From assembly GCA_016806645.1 (NCBI GenBank), contig JACSYO010000046.1:10001-74000 (forward strand): a stretch of 64,000 nt of DNA, read 5' to 3'. Position 1 is the stretch's first letter. Each line of letters begins with the position of its first letter. The notes under the pieces are model-generated. The model did not search any database, was not told where the DNA came from, and saw only the letters and a program-made list of their open reading frames with translations. Source of the DNA: Ophiodon elongatus (taxonomy: Eukaryota; Chordata; Actinopteri; Perciformes; Hexagrammidae). Made by a program: the position numbers and the translations under genes. Of the stretch, positions 45,766 to 61,400 are shown piece by piece.

Positions 45766-46599
45766 GCATTCACTTACTATGTAAGTTAAGGGCAGATGTT
45801 TCAGACACCAATATCTCAATAGATCATGTACCATCAGTCATTAGGAAATTGAATGAAGTTTAAGAGATGATATTTAAATGAGTATCAATATCTAAATACA
45901 GAAAACAATTTTTTTTTATTCAATTATGTATATTTTATAGCACTTTTCCATACCTTGAGAATTGATCTGCATGAAACCCAAACTATCTGCTTGAGAAAAG
46001 ACACGTCAGCAGGTCTGGACAGAGCGAACTGGCTGAACCTTTCCAGTTCAAGGGCAGTCGGTCAAACCAGTCAAACACAACATAAATCCACGTCTGGTCC
46101 CGAGTCCTGAGTGGAAGGAATCCGCAGTATCTTAACGTCCTTGACCTCCGACCTCCCGCAGGCCTGGAGCAGACGGAGACATCGGGGTTGCGGAGTGACG
46201 GATGTTTGTGGGAACCTGCACATGTTCGTTATCTCAATCCAACGGAGGAGGAGGAAGAGAAGGAGGAAGAAGAAGAAGAAGAAGAGCTGGAGGCTTCTGG
46301 AGGACTCAAAGGGTCACTTAGCCCCAAAATTATGAAAAAGAAATAACAATAATTTCCTCACTTCGCTGTAGTGGCGCCTATCGATCCAGGTCGTTGTGCT
46401 TTTATTTGTCCAAATCCTACATAGCGCCTTTATTTGTTGTTGGCTACATCTTTGCACTACTGTTTTGTTTTGTTAGTTAATTTAATTTAATATTATTATT
46501 CTATTCTTTTTGTTGTATATATTGTGCATTTTTCTTATTTTTTTCTTCTTCTTCTTCTTCTTCTATATATTGTTCTTTTCTTATGTAAAAATGCTGTTC

Positions 46600-46657
46600 T
46601 ACTGAAAAAAATGTCCCCTTGAGGGATTAATAAAGTATTTATCTATCTATCTATCTA
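46600..46657 (+). repeat. Non-LTR retrotransposon-like 3' tail with (TATC)n
   Basis: TGTCCCCTTGAGGGATTAAT followed by AAAGTATTTATC and (TATC)4. Typical of fish LINE 3' ends; the 5' extent is not determined. Confidence 0.6.
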
Positions 46658-47921
46658 CATGCTGTATTGTTTATAGATAATATGCATGTACTATCTACCC
46701 ATTTTATATTTTATTTCTTTGCAATATTTATATTGCTAACGCCTTTCAGAAACACACGTTTAATTTATGTTGTTGGTCTTTGGTGCTTTTATATATATTT
46801 ATTTAAATACACCCCTCTCTTTTTACATACTTGTGTACATAATAATCCTGTCCATTCTTTCCCTTTATTTGTTCAGCTCTGTTCTCCTTGTTCTTAGCTG
46901 TTATGTATATTTCTGAGAGTTCACATACTTGGCAAATAATTGCTGACTCTGAGGTTTTGAGACATCTGTCACTTTTATCTTAATAATGTTATTGTCTTTT
47001 AATTTGCAATCTGTCTCAGGGTCACTTGCAGTAAAAAAAAAAAAAAAAAAAAATCACAAAATGCTAAATAAAACTGCTGCTCTCACGTCTCCTGTGTGGG
47101 ATCACATTACAGTCGCTCATTGACCCACAATAACACGAGGAAAGCAGGAAAGCGTGTCACACGTGTGGCAAAGCACACGGAGGGCGGCTTTCAGCTGGTG
47201 GTTCGTCTGCAGGTGTGGAGGATGATCAATGACTGTAATCGTCTCGATAACGAGTTATTGAATCCTGATTCAGCAAAACACAACCTGCAGTGTAATTATG
47301 GAAACCTTGTTAAGGTATCGATTTGGAAAAATAAAGCAAATGCAGAAAAGTTTCATCGGCTTCCGACTGCTTTTCTTGTAACAGTTTCGCCTTGCTGGCT
47401 GCCCGGCTCTATGGATGGTGTTGGTCCTACGGGATGCATCGTCATGGAAACATGGCGCAGACATCCGTGGTCTCCAGAGGATGATTTTGTATTTCTGTCA
47501 CTTTGGTGATCCTCTTGACTTTTCTATCCAGCGCCCCGGTAAAAGTTTTTTTTTTTTTTCGAATATCTACTCAATGGATTGGTCCAATTTGAATTCAGAT
47601 ACCTTCTGTCTTCGGGATTCCGTTGCCATGACGACTACAGTCTCTCAGAGCCACCAGTTCGACTCTTGCTGAAACCGTGTGTGTGTGTGTGTGTGTGTGC
47701 AAACGAGATGAAAACTGTGAATGAAAAGTTGATCTATTTATCTTGTCTCACCAGCAAAAGAAGCTAAGTTTGTTTGTGTGACTTCCGAGGATCCAGAACT
47801 TGAGTTGGACAGAGAACCAGCCTCCCTCCCTGGAAACTGATCTGTAGAAGTTACACGCTGAATTTCACGATTGGATTTCTGAGTATTTAGAGATGGAAAC
47901 ATCCCCCCACCCCTCCACACA

Positions 47922-47924
47922 CAC

Positions 47925-47958
<34 letters not shown>
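47922..47958 (+). repeat. (CA)n microsatellite
   Basis: CA units with one CGC interruption. Confidence 0.93.
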
Positions 47959-47961
<3 letters not shown>

Positions 47962-49056
47962 TCACAGCCCAGTTGTTTCAGCCATTCGTCTAAGCCAAGT
48001 CGACGATTTGATGACTTCTCAAAACAAACCTGTGGCTTAATTTCCTCACTCCTAACTCACGGAGAGCTCAAGAGAAACAGTATATTCAAGCGGCTCTCGC
48101 TTACGCACGACCTTCTTTAAAATGGGAGAGTCTGCGCTAAAGTTCAAAAGGTGACTAAAGGTTTTTCCCACACTTTGATCTCTCAGGACATTGTTTTCCT
48201 CCTTCACATCCTCACTGTGGTTAAAAGTTGAAAGAATAAAAAAAAAAGAGATTCAGCGTAACTGGATATGACTTGCTATTTCCCAGAATACCTTTCATAA
48301 AATACACATTACTGAAAGCTGCTTCAAGTTTTTAAGCAACTTTTTAAAAAAAAAGCACACGATACATTATATAAGCTGACTTCGGTATTTTAAATCTCAA
48401 GTCTCACACACACACACACCGTGCTGCTGCCACAAATACTCAAAATGTGGATTAATCCGCCGCTGAAAATAGTCCCCAAGGATCAGCTGTTTTAGGACAT
48501 TACTGAACCTTTTTTTTTTTTTTTTTTTTATACATTAAACTATATATTCGTGTTTTTAAAGAGTGGTGTCTTCAGTAGGAACCAAAGTGCTTGGACCCGA
48601 GAGCCACAGACAGGAAGTCAGACAGTATTGAGAGACGGACCAACATGTTGACGAACAGGAGATTTGTGGAAATTAATTTTACTCGCTTAAAACAGCATTT
48701 CCACCTTCATATAACGAAGTATAATTTACAGAAAGGACTGTACAGTTGAGTGTATAAATAAAATGTATGGAAGAAGATACATCAGGGTTTGATACACACG
48801 CAAACAAAATACTTGTTAGTAGATAAATTCACTGTTGGAGTCTCAACATGAAGTGAAAATATATAGAATTGACCACTTATCTTTAACATTGTGTCTTTTA
48901 GAAACACAAGTGAGTGAATATTTTGGCAATAAATTGTCCAGCTTCATCATGAAATGTATTTATATTTATCATTTATTGGAAAGGGAAACTTTATTTCCTG
49001 TCAGCCGGCGAACACAAGAGATAAAGTTGGACCCTTTTAAAACATTTTCATGTTTC

Positions 49057-49090
49057 TTTATTTGATTGATACTTTTGATCATTCTATTGG

Positions 49091-49096
<6 letters not shown>
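49057..49096 (-). promoter_or_regulatory. Poly(A) signals for the microprotein locus
   Basis: AATAAA on the minus strand at 49096-49091 and 49062-49057, about 240 nt after the second ORF stop. They support a short transcript carrying only the two microprotein ORFs. Confidence 0.55.
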
Positions 49097-53740
<4,644 letters not shown>

Positions 53741-54650
53741 CATGTTATAAAATACGAAGCATACTTATTATTACATATTATTTATCATACATGAGACACG
53801 TGATGAAATATCAACTCAAACAAAGCCTGAAACGCGTTGTGGATTTTGTGACGTTTTACAGTCAGGCAGCAGCGTAGGCGTCTGTAGTGGTCACGTGACT
53901 TTCACGCTTTTGGAGTATATTTTATTTCTATGATTGACCAAAGGTACAGAATATGGTTCAGTGTTTAATGTACATTTACTCAAATTTAAAGTATTTTGAC
54001 TTTACTTGAGTATTTACACATTATGTAACTTCTACTCCACTTGGTCTCAGAGGAAATATTGTACCTCTTACTCCAAAATATTTATAACAGACACATTTAT
54101 AACAGACAGATTGGTACAAACATATTAAACATATAAAAAAATCAATGTGTTTCTGGAGGGGATGTTTTAATGGAGTCTGGGCTGACTCCTGTTTGCGTCA
54201 CCCAAAAGCATCCTGGGAAGTGTAGTGCTTACTCAACCAAAATGTAAATAATAAAAAAACAAACAGCCGGAGTGATGAAATACATTAAATTATATTTTTT
54301 ATGTTTTATACTATCAGTACATATTTTTAAAGGATCGAGGCTTATTGACATTGTTCGTATATAACTGCAACACTGACACTCACCTCTATCCGTTTATATA
54401 AATATATTTACAATGTAAAAACTAAACTGAAAGACATTTCCACCTTTAATGATCAACGACAGATTAACAACAATAACCTGATTCTGTCTTATGAAATATA
54501 TCAAAGGGGTATTTCTATATTTTTAACAATTTACATTTACAAAAAAACATTTACATAAAAAGAAAATCGTGGATTCATATTTTTACCAAGTAAGATGCTT
54601 GTTACATTCGTTTGAAAAATAAAATAATATTTTTATGTTATGTATCATGT
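53741..54650. other. Spacer between microprotein locus and NLR
   Basis: AT-rich. Contains one copy of a dispersed repeat at about 53985-54090. The 5' flank of the microprotein locus should lie near 53.75-53.9 kb. No gene seen. Confidence 0.55.
53985..54090 (+). repeat. Dispersed repeat D, copy 4 (partial)
   Basis: TTGACTTTACTTGAGTATTT and ACTTCTACTCCACTTGGTC; same family as 53035-53400. Confidence 0.75.
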
Positions 54651-54656
54651 GGAACC

Positions 54657-54662
54657 TTTATT
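54657..54662 (-). promoter_or_regulatory. Poly(A) signal of the NLR gene
   Basis: AATAAA on the minus strand about 250 nt after the stop codon. Confidence 0.6.
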
Positions 54663-54911
54663 GGAGATATATACATTTCTTATTTGTGTGAAAGAACATT
54701 GCACCACAAATCAGGTTAAAGTTTTTTTTTTTTTTTTAAGGTATTTAAAATCACAGACCTGCTGTCCATTTGCTGGAGAGTATGAGACAGAGATATTTTC
54801 TTGTAATTTTGAGCAAACACCACTTAAAAAAAGTGTGTTTGCGTCTGAGTGTGTGTGTGTGTGTGTCAGCAGTGTGAGCATTTCTCTACACACAGGAGGA
54901 GACTCCACCTC

Positions 54912-55495
54912 TTACAGAGAGCACAGCGACGCTGAGGGACTATATGAGAACGACCCAAGCCCAAACCCGAACCCGGGATAAAGAGGCTCAGTGAAGGTGG
55001 TGCTGAAGGTGTAGAGGTGGATCAGTGTGTCGGAGGAGACTCTGTAGAAGGACAGAGTGCCAGCAGGCCAGTCCACATACACCCCTACTCTGTTGGATAC
55101 CGTTGAGGAGGAGGAGGAGGAGGAGGAGGAGGAGGAGGAGGAGGAGGAGGGGAGACGTGTGCTTTTCTTGTTGTACCAGACAGAATAATCTTCAACGTCA
55201 GAACACAACAGACTCCAGGAGTGATCGTTCTTTGCAAACCTGCAGTAACCTCTGCTTCCCCTCCTCTTGATTCCTCTGTAAGTCACCGATATATAAACCC
55301 TCCCTCTCCACTCGACTTCCAAGTAACAGCGACCTGTCAGACCATTTGTACACATCAGCTGAGGCCAGTAGTCGAACCTCTCTGGGTGATCAGGATACGG
55401 CTGCTCCTCCGTCACTGCCGTCACCTTCCGGTTGTTGTTGGACAGTTTGAGGTTTACGTTAACCGTGTTTGTGTCCAGCGTGAGTTCACAGGCGT
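54912..55495 (-). CDS. NLR final exon: PRY-SPRY (B30.2) domain
   Basis: Acceptor ctccatcag; reads ACELTLDTNTVNVNLKL, then YPDHPERFDYW, CYLEVEWRGRVYISVTYRG, WSLLCSD and RVGVYVDWPAGTLSFYRVS, ending at a stop at 54912-54914. B30.2 domains bind protein ligands through variable loops. One loop, just before RVGVYVD, carries 15 consecutive serines (55148-55104). Confidence 0.95.
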
Positions 55496-58400
55496 CTGAT
55501 GGAGAGAGAACAAGACACAATACAGTTTATCATCTAACACACCTGATGGGTTTATTTGTTGCTTCATTAACATACTGACAGTTAAATAGATCATCTTTTT
55601 GGATCTTCTTTCACACTGATAATTGAATGCAGATACACGAGCTGTTGTTTTAAACTGACATGTGCTGCCTTGTTTTCATGAATCAAAGTGAACACACACT
55701 TACACTTCCTCAGACCAGGTCTCAGCCACTGCTCTCCACCGTGGTCCAGCCTGGAGGAAGAAACAAAGCATTCAGATGTCGGACAGGCTCTCAGTCAGAT
55801 ACCTGCAACTCATTCAGAATGCTGCTGCTGCAGTAGAAGCAAAGTCCTGAGAAAAGCTTCATAACTGATTAGAAGAAGAATGTGAGTGATATAGGATTTT
55901 CTAATTCTGTCACTTTTAATATAAAACTCACAGTAACAACAGGAATCCCGAGAGTCATAGTTTTTGCTGTTTAATCAGCACTGAATCCTGATCTGGTATT
56001 ACACCAGTTAGGAGGTCAGTCTCAGTGGGGACAGGGACTCTCAGCCCATCAGCTACTGTCTTCACTGTTATCAACAGTGCTGCTGGTAAAGACTGAACCA
56101 ACAGTCCTGAGCTTGTCAGTGTGACAGGGAGCTCTTGTTGTCTGTTCATACCTGAGCGTTTCCAGTCTCCAGAGTGGATCCTCCACTCCAGCAGACAGCA
56201 GCTCCACTCCTGAGTCTCCTGGATGGTTGTAGCTCAGGTCCAGCTCTCTCAGGTGGGAGGGGTTAGATCTCAGAGCTGAGGCCACAGAGGTAAAGCCTTC
56301 CTCTGTGATCAGACAGCCTGACAGCCTGGACACACACACAGACACAGACACAGACACAGACACACACACACACACCCACACACACACACAAACATAAATT
56401 ATTTATTTTTGTGTATCAATGGGTGTCCTTTTCTTTGTTAGTGTGAATTTACTGATTAGAATTAGCTCAGTGTTAGACTTCCTCGCCATTCCTGTGTGAA
56501 TGTAATCAGAATCCATCATAAACAGAATCAGTTAACATTATGATTTTCTGAATGAATTTGCAGTAGAATAAAAGAATATACATATGTATATTTTCTAAAG
56601 TCTAGAAATTGTCTTGCAAAGACTTGTGACTGCAGTGTTTCTGAGTATACTCTACACAATAAAATCCTGCAATTGTAGGACATCATCGTTGACATCAATC
56701 TGTATTTCCAGTAGCATTTAAATGGTCATCTGTTAAAAAAGAGATGAGTACTGACCTGAGAGTCTCCAGTGTGCAGTGTGGACTCTCCAGTCCAGCAGAG
56801 AGCAGCTTCACTCCTGAATCCTCCAGGTCGTTGTTACTCAGGTCCAACTCTCTCAGACCAGAGGACTGGGAGCTGAGGACTGGTGAGAGCTCCTGACAGC
56901 ATGACTTTGTAAGCCTGGTTTGACCCAACCTAAATAAATAGACCATATTTACTACGTTTCAATTTAGCCTCTCAGTACTTTATGTGTGGACACAAGACAG
57001 TTCAAATTTGGGAACTGAAAATAAAATTTGGCTTAGAAAACCAAGCCTTTCGTGTTATTCTGGCAAGTGTTTTGATGACAATCTTCTGATTTGCAATATA
57101 TGGAATTCAGAGCATTATTGTAGGAAAAAATAACTATTTTCCATGTAAAGATATATGGGAGCATCACGACACTCTCCCTCTGTCTTTGTTGTAATCTGAG
57201 CTTCACCTTGCTTTGTTGACATATCTGCGCCGGCTGCGCAAGCCGGTTACAGTCACAGAAGCGTAGCACCCACCCTCCAGTTCCCTCTCAGGTAAACACC
57301 GTCACCAGTCGCCGTGATGAGAGCCATAAAGAAGTAATAAAAATGCTCCTAATCTTGTCGAAATGTATTTATGATTCAAAATGCGAAGATATGATGATCT
57401 GAACGTGGTCAAGATTAAGAACACTGTCGAAACATAGAAATAGTCATGTGTAATATTTAGATTTTAATAAAAAATAAAGTTCCGTTTCAGCAACAGGCAT
57501 GCAACATTTGTTTTTGAGGCAAAATACAGTGTTACACAAAAGCATCATAGTGACATCTGACCTGAGAGTCTCCAGTGTGCAGTGTGGACTCTCCAGTCCA
57601 GCAGAGAGCAGATTCACTCCTGAATCCTGCAGGTCGTTGTTACTCAGGTCCAACTCTTTCAGACTGGAGGACTGGGAGCTTAGAACTGAGGACAGAGCTT
57701 CACAGCTTCTCTCTGACAGGTTACAGCCACTCAGCCTGAAGGAGAGTTAGTGATGAAAACAAACACTGCCATTGTTTCTAATGTCTACTATGTAAAAAAT
57801 AAAAAGCTTCCCAATTTTAGAATTTTCCTTATTCTATGAGGAGTTACTAATTGGTAATGGAGGATCTTGCGTCTATAGGTCCAGCTCACTCAGACTAAAG
57901 AACTGGGAGCTGAGAACTGATGTGACAACCTGACATCATCTCTCTGTGAAACTCTCGCTGCCAAGTGTGTTTTTTGTAGACTCCAGTGAGTGACTCTTGT
58001 TTGCAGATTTTAGCACCTATAAGTAGCGAGCGTATTACTTATGCTAATACAAAAACATTTGAGTTGGTTGTAAATTTCATCACAAACAGACTTTCTAAAT
58101 GTTTCCTGCTGCTCAATTTTGAAACCCTGTAAAATGGGAAAACAAGTTGCTACACAAAAGCACCACATTATGATCTGACCTGAGAGTCTCCAGTGTACAG
58201 TGACGACTCTCCAGTCCAGCAGAGAGCAGCTTCACTCCTGAATCCTGCAGGTCGTTGTTATTCAGGCCCAGGTCTCTCAGAAGGGAGGACTGGGAGCTGA
58301 GAACTGATGAGAGCTCTTGACAGCAATTGTTTGTGAGCTTGGATTGACTCAATCTGAAATGTTTTTAATATTTTCATTTATGTTTTGCTTTAACATCCAA

Positions 58401-61400
58401 GATATGTTCAATGTATTTTTAAGTACATTTTTGGATTGTTCTTATGATGTAAAGTGCACACATATGTTCATCAAAAAGATAGTAAAAAACCAAAGCAAAA
58501 TTGATCTGTTGATTGTTGTTACAAGCAAACAATTGTTTTCACCATGGGGAAACAGTGTCATGATGAGAACTTATGACAGAATATATCTGTTTTTTTCTAA
58601 TGGGTTTTCCACATTGTTGTCCCTCAATCAAAGATTCAGAGTCCATGGATATGGAAATATGTTGGACGCAAGAGGTGTACTACTTAACTGAAATCCATTC
58701 TCAATGTATGTGCACTAGAGCCTTCACGTTTCCATATTACTATTGTGTGTTCACCTGGAATTTCTGCAATTTATAACGCAGCGTTACCCAAAAGCATCAC
58801 AACGTGATCTGACCTGAGAGTCTCCAGTGTGCAGTGAGGACTCTTCAGTCCACCAGAGAGCAGCTTCACTCCTGAATCCTTCAGGTTGTTGTTACTCAGG
58901 TCCAACTCTCTCAGACAAGAGGACTGGGAGTTGAGAAGTGACGATAGAGCTTCACAGCTTCTCTCTGACAGATTACAGCCACTCAGCCTGAAGAAGAGTA
59001 AGAAATTAAGACAAACACTGACACTTTCTCTATTATCTAATATGTGAGAAATTTACATTTTAGGCTTAAATTAACTAGACTGTAATTTTCATTCATCTCA
59101 AGAAACTATTTGACAGACTTCAATTGATCAACTAATCAAATTGTTGACGAAACATTGTAGTTTATTAAGACTTCATTTTGTGGAGAACAACCCTACACAT
59201 GTGACAGTTATCGGCACTTATTTGTGCACTTACAGAGCTTTATTGGAGGCTTTGACCACTGGCAGCAGCCTCAGAAGAGCCTCCTCTGAAGCAGAGTATT
59301 TCTTCAGGTCAAACACATCAAGATTGTTTCCTGATGACAGTAGGATGAAGACCAGAGCTGACCACTGAGCAGGAGACAATATATCTGTGGAGAGACCTTC
59401 TGAACTCAGGTACTGTTGGATCTCCTCCACTAGAGAACGCTCATTCAGTTCATTCAGACAGTGGAACAGATTGATGCTTCTCTCTGGAGACAGATTCTCA
59501 CTGATCTTTCTCTTGATGTACTCGACTGTTTCTTGATTGGTCTCAGAGCTTTTTTTCTTTTTCAGTAAGCCTCGTAGAACCTTCTGATTGGTCTGCAGTG
59601 AAAGACCCAGGAGGAATCGGAGGAACAGGTCCAGGTGTCCATTTGGACTCTTCAAGGCCTTGTCAATAGCAAATATGTGGACCTCAGTAATAAATGTTTT
59701 ACTGAAAACCATTCGCATTTGTTCACCACTTTTCTGCCCTGGCTCACACATCACGTTCTTGTGTTTGTTAGTGACTGCCCTGTCTACGTAGACAGCTGCC
59801 AAAAACTCCTGAACACTCAGATGGACAAAGCTAAACATCTTGTCTTTGTCATTCTTCCTCCCACGTTCCTCTTTGAAGATCTTTGTGAACACTCCTGAGC
59901 ACACCGAGGCGCCACTGACATCAATGCCACTCTCTTTGAGATCTTTCTCGTAGAAGATCAGGTTGCCCTCTTCCAGTTGGTGGAAAGCCAGTTTTGCTAA
60001 TGACTTAATGCACTGAATGCACTTATTTTGGTCATACTTCTCTTTTGTCTGATGAATCTGAAACCTCAGGAATTCTGCGTACATCTCAGTCAGTGTCTTG
60101 GGCAGCTCTCCTCCCTCTCTGGTTTTCATCACATCCTCCAGAACTGTAGCAGTGATCCAGCAGAAGACTGGGATGTGGCACATGATGTGGAGGCTTTGTG
60201 ATGTCTTGATGTGGGAGATGATTCTGCTGGACTGCTCCTCATCCCTGAATCTCTTCCTGAAGTACTCCTCCTTCTGTGGGTCAGTGAACCCTCTGACTTC
60301 TGTCTCCATGTCAACAAAATCAGAAGGGATCTGATTGGCTGCGGCAGGTCGTGTGGTGATCCAGAGGCGAGCAGAGGGAAGCAGTTTCTTGTTGATGAGG
60401 TTCGTCATCATCACATCCACTGAGGTGGACGCTGTCACATCAATGTTGACAGCTGGATTTTCACTGGTAGAGAAGTCCAGATGAAGGCGGCTCTCGTCAA
60501 GTCCATCCAAAACAAAGAGAAGTTTGAATTCACTCTTGTCATAGTTGGTGTTTCCTGATGACTGCAGAGCTGTAAAGATGTGATTAAGAGCTTCTTCCTT
60601 GATGTCTCTGGTCTCCGTGATACATTCATGAATGAGCTCTGCCAAACAAAACTTTTCTCTCTTCCATGAATTCAACTGGCGGAAGGTCAAGGGGAAAATG
60701 AGATGCACATCTTGATTGGCTCTTCCTTCAGCCCAGTCCAACACAAACTTGCTCACAAGAAACGTTTTGCCAATTCCTGCAATTCCATTCGTCAGTACTG
60801 TTCTTTTGGGCTTATATCTTTCAGAAGGGTGTTTGAACATGTCACAAGGTTGAATTGGTTTCTCTGTTCCTGCTGGCTTCACCACCACCGCCGCCTCAAT
60901 CTGCCTGATCTCATGCTGTCTGTTAATGTGTACATCACCCCCAGCTATGATGTACAGCTCCGTGTAGATATCATCGAGACGTTGCTCATCCTTCTTCTGT
61001 GACCACCCCTCTTGTGCACACATGAACTTATCCTGGAGGTGTGATTGAAGCAAGTGTTGGTAATATGAGATGTGTCTTGGCTCTGGTACTGGAACAATCC
61101 CATCTGTGTGACATAAATAGAACAAAAACATTAGGCTGAATGTTTACAGATGCCCCTTTCAGTAAATGCATGCTTTTTGTTTTGTTAAAGGTTTGTTTCT
61201 GAAGCGAAACTCAAGAACAGTCAAATTTAGTTTTTAGTTAGAGGTGGATCAAGTTGTCTGTGGACAGTATTCTAGTATTTAGAGACAGGGTGAACAGGCT
61301 GTGGCTGGGGTGGGTATTGTCTTTTAATTTTCTTTTGGTTCTGCGCAGGCACCTCTTCTCACCATTATCACTAATACTCTGTAGATTGCTACCAACGATG

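Larger units (their letters stand above)
32701..49056. other. Intergenic repeat-rich region, no gene seen
   Basis: 16 kb between the jag1 3' end and the microprotein locus. No open frame here resembles a protein. It holds the ATGACAT-type degenerate repeat (32815-33330), CA/GT arrays, dispersed elements, two minisatellites (41.6-42.4 kb), retroelement tails and a duplicated 290-bp repeat. SLX4IP, which lies beside JAG1 in mammals, and the MKKS body were looked for and not seen. Confidence 0.65.
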
